Source: a bacterium (GTDB taxonomy: Bacteria > Pseudomonadota > Alphaproteobacteria > Micavibrionales > UBA2020). Taken from it: a stretch of 47,240 nt of DNA. Below the pieces are notes generated by a model, which was given only the letters and a program-made list of their open reading frames with translations, was not told the DNA's origin and did not search any database. The translations under genes were made by a program, and so were the position numbers. The stretch is from NCBI GenBank assembly GCA_029945425.1, contig JAQSDV010000003.1, forward strand, positions 1 through 47,240. The letters run 5' to 3'. Positions 1-7,239 of the stretch are shown here, piece after piece (within the stretch, counting starts at the first letter, position 1; every line of letters starts with the position of its first letter).

Positions 1-54
1 GACGAGGAAGACGAGGAAGACGAGGAAGACGAGGAAGACGAGGAAGACGAGGAA
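1..54 (+). repeat. Tandem 9-bp repeat (GACGAGGAA), six copies, coding Asp-Glu-Glu
   Basis: Six perfect in-frame copies of a 9-bp unit begin at base 1 and may continue upstream of the window. They encode repeated DEE in the acidic tail of the truncated gene. Downstream of base 54 the same bias continues without exact periodicity. Perfect repeats of this kind are prone to in-frame expansion and contraction. Confidence 0.9.
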
Positions 55-207
55 GAGGAATCCGACAGCGAAGAAGACGATTCCGACGATTACGAGGAAG
101 AAGACGACGAAGAATCCGAAGACGAAGATGATGAAGATTCGGATGACGAAGACGACGAAGAGTCCGACGAGGACGATGAAGAAGACGAAGATAAGGACGA
201 CAAGTAA
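1..207 (+). CDS. scpB: C-terminal acidic tail of a truncated gene, probably scpB (partial)
   Basis: The frame is open from the first base to a TAA stop at 205-207 and encodes about 68 residues that are nearly all Asp, Glu and Ser, ending DKDDK. The gene itself starts outside the window. The stop overlaps the tatA ATG by one base (TAATG), so the two are probably translationally coupled. The name scpB (chromosome segregation and condensation protein B, partner of ScpA and SMC) rests only on gene order, because scpA-scpB-tatA-tatB-tatC is common in alphaproteobacteria, where some ScpB proteins have charged C-terminal tails. No ScpB winged-helix sequence is visible here. The low-complexity tail alone cannot identify the protein. 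Confidence 0.5.
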   Translation, partial: DEEDEEDEEDEEDEEDEEEESDSEEDDSDDYEEEDDEESEDEDDEDSDDEDDEESDEDDEEDEDKDDK

Positions 208-401
208 TGGGTATTTCCATCTGGCATATTCTGGTCGTCGTTCTGGTCATCGTGCTGCTGTTCGGCGTGGGCAAGGGCAAGATCCCGCAGATCATGGGCG
301 ATCTTGGCAAGGGCCTGCGCAGCTTCAAGGACGGGTTGAAGGACGGCGACGACAAGCCGAAAGCCGAAATCCTGCCGCCGTCGGATAAAAAGGACGTCTA
401 G
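207..401 (+). CDS. tatA: Sec-independent protein translocase subunit TatA
   Basis: TatA polymerises in the inner membrane to form the passage for folded proteins carrying twin-arginine signals. The 64 residues show the family plan: a short N-terminal membrane helix (about residues 5-20), a hinge at [10 protein letters not shown], an amphipathic helix ([18 protein letters not shown]) and a charged tail rich in Lys and Asp. Length is normal for TatA. The ATG overlaps the stop of the preceding gene and tatB follows after 2 bp, so this is the first gene of a compact tatABC operon. At least one probable Tat substrate, an MsrB, is encoded later in the window. Confidence 0.95.
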   Translation: MGISIWHILVVVLVIVLLFGVGKGKIPQIMGDLGKGLRSFKDGLKDGDDKPKAEILPPSDKKDV

Positions 402-403
402 CT

Positions 404-712
404 TTGTTCGACGTCGCCTGGTCAGAAATGCTGGTGATCATCGCGGTCGCCGTGGTGGTGATCGGGCCGAAAGACCTGCCGAAGCTTCTTTACGCCGCCG
501 GCAAATTCACGCGCAAGGTCAAGATTTTCACGCACGACATACAGACGTCGCTCGACCGCATTATCCATGACGAAGAACTGAACGAAATCACGCGCGAGGC
601 GAACAAGCCGGGCGGCGAAAATTTGCAGTTCGAAATCGAACGCCAGCTGGCCGAGGAGGAGCGCCGCAAGATCGCGATGCTCCCGAAGGAACAAGATGAC
701 CGCGACGGTTGA
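404..712 (+). CDS. tatB: Sec-independent protein translocase subunit TatB
   Basis: TatB works with TatC as the receptor for twin-arginine signal peptides. The sequence begins MFDVAWSEMLVIIAVAVVVIGPKDLPKLL, shown here as its family signature: an N-terminal membrane helix with a Glu near residue 8, then the G-P-K-D-L-P hinge that separates TatB from TatA, then a long charged amphipathic helix. At 102 residues it is short but within the alphaproteobacterial range. The start codon is TTG at 404. The 3' end overlaps tatC by 17 bp, which implies coupled translation. Confidence 0.93.
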   Translation: MFDVAWSEMLVIIAVAVVVIGPKDLPKLLYAAGKFTRKVKIFTHDIQTSLDRIIHDEELNEITREANKPGGENLQFEIERQLAEEERRKIAMLPKEQDDRDG

Positions 713-1505
713 AGAAAAACCGGAAAAGAGCATGTCGCTGCTCGAACATCTGGTCGAGCTGCGCCGACGCCTGCTGATCAGCATGCTGTTTTTCGCCGTC
801 GCCACCTGCGCCTGTTATTTCTTTGCGGCCGATATTTACGGCTTTCTGGTGCGCCCGCTCGCGCATGTGCTGGAGGGTGAAAACCGCCGGTTGATTTACA
901 CCGGCCTTGGCGAAGCGTTTATCACATACCTGAAACTGGCGTGTTTTGCGGGCGGTTTCCTGTCTTTCCCCGTTATTGCGTCGCAACTGTGGTTCTTTGT
1001 CGCGCCTGGCCTGTACAGAAACGAAAAATCGGTTTTCCTGCCGTTCCTGATCGCGACGCCCGTGTTGTTCCTGACCGGCGCGGCATTTGTCTATTACCTC
1101 GTCATTCCGGTGGCGTGGAAATTCTTCGCGGGCTTTGAAAACCTTGCCCCTACCAGCGGGTTGCCGATCCAGCTGGAGGCGCGGGTGAGCGAATATTTAA
1201 GCCTTATCATGACGATGATTTTCGCCTTCGGTTTCTGCTTCCAGATGCCGGTGTTGTTGACGCTGCTGGGGCGCGTAGGGATTATTTCTTCGGCGTGGCT
1301 GGCGGATAAACGCCGTTACATGATCGTTGCGATCTTTATCGTCGCCGCCGTGCTGACGCCCCCCGATATCCTCAGCCAGTTTATGCTGGCGGTGCCGATG
1401 ATGGGGCTCTACGAAATTTCCGTCGTGCTGGTGCGCATGGGCGAGAAAAAGCCCAAGGTCACGGCGCGGGCGGAGACTGCCGCTTCTTCAACGCCGCCGC
1501 AATAA
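696..1505 (+). CDS. tatC: Sec-independent protein translocase subunit TatC
   Basis: TatC is the polytopic core of the Tat translocase and the main binding site for the signal peptide. The 269-residue protein has the conserved cytoplasmic N-terminus (MSLLEHLVELRRRLL) and about six hydrophobic segments, with the conserved stretch around FITYLKLACFAGG and a penultimate helix containing a PPD motif (VLTPPDILSQ). Length matches the family. It overlaps tatB by 17 bp. Its last 47 bp also overlap the 3' end of a convergent hydrolase gene, so the two transcripts are antisense at their ends. Confidence 0.96.
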   Translation: MTATVEEKPEKSMSLLEHLVELRRRLLISMLFFAVATCACYFFAADIYGFLVRPLAHVLEGENRRLIYTGLGEAFITYLKLACFAGGFLSFPVIASQLWFFVAPGLYRNEKSVFLPFLIATPVLFLTGAAFVYYLVIPVAWKFFAGFENLAPTSGLPIQLEARVSEYLSLIMTMIFAFGFCFQMPVLLTLLGRVGIISSAWLADKRRYMIVAIFIVAAVLTPPDILSQFMLAVPMMGLYEISVVLVRMGEKKPKVTARAETAASSTPPQ

Positions 1506-2253
1506 ACTCCGCGCTGTCCTTCATCGCTTCCTCGTCCAGCATATGTCCCTGCATGGGATACAGCTTTGACGCGGGTTTCAGGTTTTTCTTTTCAAGTCGT
1601 TCGATGCTGCGTTCATGGCGCAGGCTGAACTTGTCGGCGACCGCGTTGAAGGCGCGTTTCAGGATTTTCTTTTCGCGGGCGGGTTCGCCGGGATTGAAGA
1701 TGTCATCCCATTCGCCCATCTGCAAGAATACCTCGACCGATTTCTGGCGGACTTTGGTGAAGGGCGGCACGGTGCCGCCGCGCACGGCGACGGCGGCGGG
1801 GGCGCGCCTGGCGGTGATGGCCGCCTGCAATGCCACGATCGATCCCATCGAATTGCCGACATAGGCGAGGTCTTTTTCGGCGAGGCCGAGTTTGCCCAGT
1901 TGCGCATGGGCGAATTTTTCCACCTTGCCGGCGATCGACAGGCGATTGAAAATATGTGAAATCCATTGTTTGACTTGCGGCAGGATCGGGCCGCCGAACG
2001 CGAACCAGCTGAAGCCGCGCTGGCCCGCCGGAATTTCCGGGTCGAAGATTTCTATGGGCGCCTGCAGCGCGATCACGGCAGCGCCCGGCGTTTTGGATTG
2101 GATGATGGCAGCACCGCGGTCGAAGCCTTCGGCGTTGTCGCCGATGCCGTGGAGATAGATCACGAGGCTGGTCGGTTTTTCCGTTTCCGGCGCGAAAAAC
2201 GCGAAGTCAAAACCGTTCTCGGTGCGCCAGTTTTTCGGGGCCGTGGTGCTCAT
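1459..2253 (-). CDS. Alpha/beta hydrolase, carboxylesterase/dienelactone hydrolase type
   Basis: The protein has the alpha/beta hydrolase pattern. After the first strand there is a LHGIGDNAEG oxyanion-type loop, then the nucleophile elbow GNSMGS, an acidic residue in MGEWDDIFNP, and a final histidine in QGHMLDEEAM. This arrangement resembles the phospholipase/carboxylesterase (Abhydrolase_2) family; the substrate is unknown. No signal peptide is visible, so it is probably cytoplasmic. I chose the start at 2253 (MSTTAP) because GGAG lies 6 bases upstream; an in-frame ATG four codons earlier (2265) lacks a better site. It converges on tatC with a 47-bp overlap, and a palindrome lies 36 bp upstream of the start. 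Confidence 0.85.
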   Translation of the reverse strand: MSTTAPKNWRTENGFDFAFFAPETEKPTSLVIYLHGIGDNAEGFDRGAAIIQSKTPGAAVIALQAPIEIFDPEIPAGQRGFSWFAFGGPILPQVKQWISHIFNRLSIAGKVEKFAHAQLGKLGLAEKDLAYVGNSMGSIVALQAAITARRAPAAVAVRGGTVPPFTKVRQKSVEVFLQMGEWDDIFNPGEPAREKKILKRAFNAVADKFSLRHERSIERLEKKNLKPASKLYPMQGHMLDEEAMKDSAEFIAAALKKRQSPPAP

Positions 2254-2288
2254 GATGGTCTCCATCGGTGGTTTGTGAGGCGACCCTA

Positions 2289-2309
2289 GACATAATTATT
2301 TCTTATGTC
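2289..2309. promoter_or_regulatory. Inverted repeat, possible operator between hydrolase gene and serS
   Basis: A perfect 7-bp inverted repeat, GACATAA-N7-TTATGTC, lies in the divergent region 36 bp upstream of the hydrolase start. Size and position fit a dimeric repressor site over the hydrolase promoter. No regulator gene is adjacent. The function is inferred from symmetry alone. Confidence 0.4.
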
Positions 2310-2516
2310 AATCCGGCCTAAATAAAACGGTGGGTGAGCCTGCGAATCTAACGCCTTGTTCTATCGTCATATCCTTGTTCAAGTAACGCATGAACGGCAT
2401 TTTTTCACGATGAGTCAGGAACTTAGCGTGACGCGGCACTAGACCGGATTCTAAAAAAGTCATACAATTGAAAACACTAAGGGTTTGGGGAAATCCAACA
2501 TTATTGAGAGACAGGT

Positions 2517-3821
2517 ATGTTTGATCTGAAGTTAATTCGGGAAAACCCCGAGATGTTCGATTCCGGCTGGGCGCGGCGCGGTCTGCCTGCGCAATCCGCC
2601 AAAATCCTCGAGATGGACGAGAAGCGCCGCGCGGTAATGACCGAGGTGCAAATCCTCCTCGCCAAGCGCAACGAAGCGTCGTCCAAAATCGGCGCGATGA
2701 AGGCCAAGGGTGAAAACACCGACGCCATCATGAAGGATGTGGCTGGTTACAAAGAACAAATCGCCAGGATCGAGGAGGGCGACAAGACCGCCCAGGGCGA
2801 ATTGGACAAGGTGCTCGCCATCCTGCCCAACATCCCCGACAAATCTGTGCCCGACGGCAAAAGCGCGGATGACAACGTCGAAGTCCGCCGCGTGGGACAG
2901 CCCCGCGGCATGAACAACCCGAAAGACCATGTTGATATCGGCGCTCAGCTGGGCGGCATGGATTTCGAAGCCGCTGCAAAAATGTCCGGCGCGCGTTTCG
3001 TGCTGTTGCGCTCCGGCGTGGCGCGGCTGGAGCGTGCGCTTGCGCAATTCATGCTCGATACCCATACGGGCGAACATGGTTATACCGAACTTTCCGTGCC
3101 GCTGCTGGTGAAGGACGAGGCGCTGTACGGCACCGGCCAGCTGCCGAAATTCGCCGATGATTTGTTCAAGACCAACAACGGTTTGTGGATGATCCCTACG
3201 TCGGAAGTTTCACTGACGAACACCGTGCTGGATACGATCATCAACGCGGAAGAACTCCCGTTGCGGCTGACATCGCTCACGCCGTGCTTCCGCTCCGAAG
3301 CCGGTGCGGCGGGCAAGGATACGCGCGGCATGATCCGCCAGCACCAGTTCTATAAGGTTGAACTGGTCAGCATCACGTCGGAAGAAGAGTCGATGGCGGA
3401 ACTGGACCGCATGACGGGCTGCGCTGAAGCGATTTTGAAAAAGCTCGACCTGCCGTTCCGCACGCTGGCGCTTTGCACGGGTGATATGGGTTTCTCGGCC
3501 AGAAAGACCTTTGATATCGAAGTGTTTTTGCCGGGCCAGAATGCGTACCGCGAAATTTCCAGCTGTTCCAACTGCGGCGATTTTCAGGCGCGCCGGATGA
3601 TGACGCGCTACAAACGCGAAGGCGACAAGGCGACGAAATACGTTCACACGCTCAATGGCTCGGGCGTGGCGGTCGGGCGTTGCCTCGTGGCCGTGCTGGA
3701 AAATTACCAGCAGCCGGATGGCAGCGTCGTGATCCCCGATGTGCTGCTGCCCTATATGGGCGGCCTCAAGAAACTCGAACCTGTTGCGAAAGCAAAGCAA
3801 GGAAAAGCAGCAAATGCTTGA
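2517..3821 (+). CDS. serS: Seryl-tRNA synthetase
   Basis: This enzyme charges tRNA-Ser with serine in the cytoplasm. The 434-residue protein starts [14 protein letters not shown], followed by the long antiparallel coiled-coil tRNA-binding arm (about residues 30-105). The class II core carries the TSEVSLTN segment, motif 2 ([20 protein letters not shown]) and motif 3 ([18 protein letters not shown]). Length is as expected. It precedes surE with an 8-bp overlap, in the usual alphaproteobacterial order tatC-serS-surE-pcm, although the hydrolase gene here separates serS from tatC. Regulation is not visible. Confidence 0.98.
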   Translation: MFDLKLIRENPEMFDSGWARRGLPAQSAKILEMDEKRRAVMTEVQILLAKRNEASSKIGAMKAKGENTDAIMKDVAGYKEQIARIEEGDKTAQGELDKVLAILPNIPDKSVPDGKSADDNVEVRRVGQPRGMNNPKDHVDIGAQLGGMDFEAAAKMSGARFVLLRSGVARLERALAQFMLDTHTGEHGYTELSVPLLVKDEALYGTGQLPKFADDLFKTNNGLWMIPTSEVSLTNTVLDTIINAEELPLRLTSLTPCFRSEAGAAGKDTRGMIRQHQFYKVELVSITSEEESMAELDRMTGCAEAILKKLDLPFRTLALCTGDMGFSARKTFDIEVFLPGQNAYREISSCSNCGDFQARRMMTRYKREGDKATKYVHTLNGSGVAVGRCLVAVLENYQQPDGSVVIPDVLLPYMGGLKKLEPVAKAKQGKAANA

Positions 3822-4602
3822 GTTTCCCAAGAAATTATCCGAAGCGCGGATCATGATCGCGAATGACGACAGCATCCATGCCGAAGGCATCAAGGTGCTG
3901 GAAGAAATCATGCTGACGATCACGCCGGATGTCTGGGTCGTGGCACCCGAAACGCAGCAATCGGCGGCGGGACATTCGCTGACCATCCACAGTCCCTTAC
4001 GGATGAAGGAATACGACAAGCGGCATTTCTCCGTCTACGGCACACCGACAGATACGGTTCTGGTCGGCGTGCAGAAGATCATGAAGGAAGTGCGCCCGCA
4101 TCTGGTCGTGTCCGGCATCAACCACGGCCAGAACACGGCGGATGACGTCACCTATTCGGGTACAATCGCTGCCGCGATCGAGGCGACCCTGATGGCGATC
4201 CCCGCGATTGCCTTCAGTCAGGATTTCGACGAAGCGGGCGGCAAGCCCGACTGGGCGATTGCCCGCGAATATGTGCCGCGCATCCTGAAGGCGTTCGAAG
4301 GCAAAAGCTGGGAACATAACCTGCTGATGAACGTGAACTTTCCCGTCCGCATCGAAGGCGTGACGCCGGAAATCCGCCCCGTTGCGCAAGGCCATTACAG
4401 CATGGAAAAACAGGATATGGATTACCGCATCGATCCGCGCGGCCGCCCGTATTTCTGGATCGGCCCGCCGCCGGCCCGCGATGAACACGACCATACGCTC
4501 GATATGGGCGCGCTTGCCGCAGGGCATGTGACGGTCACTCCGCTATCGCTGAACCTCACGCACTATCCGACACTCGTCGAATTAGGAAAGGTTTTCAAAT
4601 GA
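3814..4602 (+). CDS. surE: 5'/3'-nucleotidase SurE
   Basis: SurE dephosphorylates nucleoside monophosphates and is linked to stationary-phase survival. The 262-residue protein shows the family metal-site motif near the N-terminus as [17 protein letters not shown] (usually NDDGI, so Gly is Ser here), then [22 protein letters not shown] and the VSGINHGQN motif. I placed the start at ATG 3814, preceded by AAGGAAAA. A longer in-frame opening runs into serS but lacks family similarity. It overlaps serS by 8 bp and pcm by 4 bp (ATGA), so all three are probably co-translated. Confidence 0.96.
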   Translation: MLEFPKKLSEARIMIANDDSIHAEGIKVLEEIMLTITPDVWVVAPETQQSAAGHSLTIHSPLRMKEYDKRHFSVYGTPTDTVLVGVQKIMKEVRPHLVVSGINHGQNTADDVTYSGTIAAAIEATLMAIPAIAFSQDFDEAGGKPDWAIAREYVPRILKAFEGKSWEHNLLMNVNFPVRIEGVTPEIRPVAQGHYSMEKQDMDYRIDPRGRPYFWIGPPPARDEHDHTLDMGALAAGHVTVTPLSLNLTHYPTLVELGKVFK

Positions 4603-5312
4603 GCCTCCTCGCGCGCAAGATCCGGCTGATCATGAAGTTGCGCAAATGCGGCATTACCGACACCGCCGTACTCGGCGCAATCGAACGCGTGCCGCGCGAG
4701 GCGTTTATCGATACAACATTCCACGATCAGGCCTATGAAGATATCGCGCTGCCCATCGCGCGCGGGCAGACGATCAGCCAGCCGCTGGTCGTCGCATCCA
4801 TGACGCAGGAACTGCGCGTCAACGACCGTCACAAGGTGTTGGAGATCGGCACGGGTTCCGGCTATCAGGCCGCGATCCTGTCGCGCCTCTGCCGCCGCGT
4901 TTATAGCATCGAGCGTCACAAGCCGTTGCTTGCAGGCGCGGAGAAAATGTTCACCGACCTGCGCATCCGCAACATCACCTGCAAGGCCGCCGACGGCATG
5001 CTCGGCTGGCGCGAGCAGGCGCCGTTCGACCGCATCATCGTGACGGCTGCGGCAGGGGACGGCGGCGCGCCGCCCGCATTGCTGGAACAGCTGTCAGTCG
5101 GCGGCATCCTGATCATCCCGATGGGCCGCGATAAATCGAGCCAGTTTATCTACCGCATCACGCGCAACGAAACCGGATACGAGACAGAACGCCTGATGCC
5201 CGTGCGCTTTGTGCCGCTGTTGCCGAACGTGGCACGCAACGAAGTGGTGGTGGCACCCGAGGAAGAAGACGAAGGCAGTTTTTTCAGCGCACCCGCGCTG
5301 ATGCCTGCATAA
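4599..5312 (+). CDS. pcm: Protein-L-isoaspartate O-methyltransferase
   Basis: Pcm methylates isoaspartyl residues in damaged proteins so that they can be restored to aspartate, using S-adenosylmethionine. The SAM-binding glycine loop is clear as VLEIGTGSGYQAAIL (about residues 79-93), and the family N-terminal region has VPREAFID followed by the QTISQPLVVA substrate motif. At 237 residues it is slightly longer than usual because of an acidic, unconserved tail. It is coupled to surE by an ATGA overlap and is followed 11 bp later by the LysM/LytM gene. The order surE-pcm-nlpD is also that of gammaproteobacteria. Confidence 0.96.
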   Translation: MSLLARKIRLIMKLRKCGITDTAVLGAIERVPREAFIDTTFHDQAYEDIALPIARGQTISQPLVVASMTQELRVNDRHKVLEIGTGSGYQAAILSRLCRRVYSIERHKPLLAGAEKMFTDLRIRNITCKAADGMLGWREQAPFDRIIVTAAAGDGGAPPALLEQLSVGGILIIPMGRDKSSQFIYRITRNETGYETERLMPVRFVPLLPNVARNEVVVAPEEEDEGSFFSAPALMPA

Positions 5313-5323
5313 CGGGGGACAGA

Positions 5324-6421
5324 ATGAAGGGGCGGCGATTTAAATTTTTGCTCCTGACAACCGCGCTCACCACCGCGCTGGCGACGTGGATGGGTGATGC
5401 ATCGGTATCTCTCGCCAACCCCGCGCCCGTCCAGAATTACGGCGCAAGCGTACTGCCGGCAAACGGGGCGGTAACAGTTCAGCCGGGCGATACGTTATCC
5501 TCCATCGCCCAACGCTACAGAGTCCCCTTGAGCGCGCTTGCCGGCATGAACGGACTGTCGGTGTCAGACCGCGTCGGGCCCGGCCGCCGCCTTGTGCTGC
5601 CGCTCGCGCGCACGCATAAAGTTTTGCCGAACGACACCATGTTCAGCCTCTCGCGGATGTACGGTACGACGGTCGATAAGATGGCCGCGGAAAACGGCAT
5701 CAGCGCGCCCTATGCGCTGAAGGCGGGTCAGGTGCTGAAAGTGCCGTCGGGCGCGAATGGCGTCGTTTCAACGGCCACACCCGCGCTTGCGAAACAGTTG
5801 GCATCATCGCCGCCGCAATCCGAGCCTGTGTCGTCATCGACTTTCGCCGCATCGAACACCAGAACCGAAAACCAGATGCTGAAAAGGCCCGGGCCCTCGC
5901 CGGTCACGCGGGCATTTGATTCACTGATCGGAAAGCTCGCAACGGAAGACGCTGGCGAGATTGAAACCGTGCCGAAAGTGTCGCTGGTGTCGGCCGCAAC
6001 CGCCGAACCCGCCACGCGCGGCGCGGAAATGGTGGGGCGTTCCTCCAGCCGGAACGGCTTTATCTGGCCCGTGAAGGGGCAGGTGATTTCAAGCTATGGC
6101 CCGAAAACGGGCGGGCTTTATAACGATGGCATCAATATCGCCGCACCGCGCGGCACGCCGGTCAATGCTGCGTCATCGGGCACGGTCGCCTATGTCGGCG
6201 AAATGCGCAGCTATGGCAATCTGGTGCTGATTCGCCATTCCAATGGGATGATTACGGCTTACGCGCACCTGAACAATGTCGCCGTGAAATCGGGCGCGAA
6301 AGTGGCGCAGGGGCAGGTGATCGGCGCGGTCGGATCATCCGGTACTGTCATGAACGCGCAGCTGCATTTCGAAGTGCGCCGCGGCAAAACGACGCTCGAT
6401 CCCAAACAATATCTGGGCTAG
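5324..6421 (+). CDS. nlpD: NlpD-like LysM and degenerate LytM (M23) protein, probable amidase activator
   Basis: A signal-like N-terminus (hydrophobic segment, then ASVSLANPA) precedes two LysM peptidoglycan-binding modules (about residues 48-92 and 96-140), a Ser/Thr/Pro-rich linker and a C-terminal LytM/M23 domain (about 244-364). In active M23 peptidases zinc is held by HxxxD and HxH. Here the first motif reads N267-D-G-I-N271 and the second Q346-L-H348, so three of four ligands are lost. That matches known EnvC/NlpD-type proteins, which activate cell-division amidases instead of cutting peptidoglycan themselves. The neighbourhood surE-pcm supports the NlpD name. No lipobox cysteine is visible, so it is probably periplasmic and not a lipoprotein. 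Confidence 0.85.
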   Translation: MKGRRFKFLLLTTALTTALATWMGDASVSLANPAPVQNYGASVLPANGAVTVQPGDTLSSIAQRYRVPLSALAGMNGLSVSDRVGPGRRLVLPLARTHKVLPNDTMFSLSRMYGTTVDKMAAENGISAPYALKAGQVLKVPSGANGVVSTATPALAKQLASSPPQSEPVSSSTFAASNTRTENQMLKRPGPSPVTRAFDSLIGKLATEDAGEIETVPKVSLVSAATAEPATRGAEMVGRSSSRNGFIWPVKGQVISSYGPKTGGLYNDGINIAAPRGTPVNAASSGTVAYVGEMRSYGNLVLIRHSNGMITAYAHLNNVAVKSGAKVAQGQVIGAVGSSGTVMNAQLHFEVRRGKTTLDPKQYLG

Positions 6422-6433
6422 CCAATTCGGAAA

Positions 6434-7135
6434 CTATTTTTTGGGTGATGGTGCCGGTAATGGTGCGGGAACCTGTTTGGGCACGGGTTGCTGTTGGGCA
6501 TCGGCCACCCGCGTGGGTTCAAACTGGCCTGTTCTAATATCATAGCGGAATTCCAGCGACGGGTTGACACCATAGGCACCCGGGAGCATCACGGACGTTG
6601 AGGTGCCATTTGTGACAACGCTGATGGGATCCGATGCATTGACTTGCAGCACGTTGCGGAAATCTTTGCCGTCACGCAAGAAGACAGAAAGCGGGCAACC
6701 TTCATAGGAACACAGCACTGGAGTCGTCACATGCACAAACAGCATTTCGCGTCCGTTGGCCTTGTCGGTATATTTCGCTATCTCGACGAAAGCGGGATTA
6801 TCGCCCCCTTGCTGCTCGTCATACTCTTTCAGTTCAGCGGGCAGTTTCGAAAGGGCCGGATATTGCTTCGCCAATGCTTCGACATCCTTGACGCGCGTAA
6901 AAGAAATTTCGGTTGCGACCCGGCCCGCTTCGGTCTCGGCGGTCGGAGCGGTGAGCTTAACTACGGAGGCAGGAGGAGCGACTTGCGTCTGCGCCATGAC
7001 GGTGACGGAAGGCGCCAGAACGCCGACGGTCATCATCACCGCGAGTGTTGCGCGCACCGCTGCTTTGCGGAATGATTTAATGAGGTCGTTTTTCGCTTGC
7101 ATGACTGCCTGCCAGAGAAATTTGATTATATTCAT
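6434..7135 (-). CDS. Hypothetical exported protein
   Basis: I do not recognise a family. The N-terminus has a basic region and a hydrophobic stretch (ATLAVMMTVGVLAPSVTVMAQ) that looks like a Sec signal peptide ending in an A-Q site. The mature part is about 185 residues with two cysteines close together (CSYEGC), probably disulfide-bonded in the periplasm, and a Pro/Gln/Lys-rich tail. The start is uncertain: the ATG at 7135 gives 233 residues, while an internal ATG at 7102 has AGG five bases upstream and gives a more typical signal peptide. It converges on the NlpD-like gene with only 12 bp between the stops. Confidence 0.65.
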   Translation of the reverse strand: MNIIKFLWQAVMQAKNDLIKSFRKAAVRATLAVMMTVGVLAPSVTVMAQTQVAPPASVVKLTAPTAETEAGRVATEISFTRVKDVEALAKQYPALSKLPAELKEYDEQQGGDNPAFVEIAKYTDKANGREMLFVHVTTPVLCSYEGCPLSVFLRDGKDFRNVLQVNASDPISVVTNGTSTSVMLPGAYGVNPSLEFRYDIRTGQFEPTRVADAQQQPVPKQVPAPLPAPSPKK

Positions 7136-7177
7136 AATAGCATACGCCTTCCGAAATCACAAGTAAGAGCACCAAAG

Positions 7178-7218
7178 ATAATGGCATTCCCCTGAAAAAG
7201 AAAGGGAAATGCCATTAT
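7178..7218 (-). terminator. Hairpin terminator after the 978-aa exported protein gene
   Basis: A long hairpin with arms ATAATGGCATTCCC and GGGAAATGCCATTAT (one bulged base) begins 22 bp after the stop of the large minus-strand gene. Reading the minus strand it is followed by a short T-containing stretch but no strong T-run, so termination is likely but not certain. Confidence 0.6.
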
Positions 7219-7239
7219 GTGTGGTTACGCCGGCAAGCT

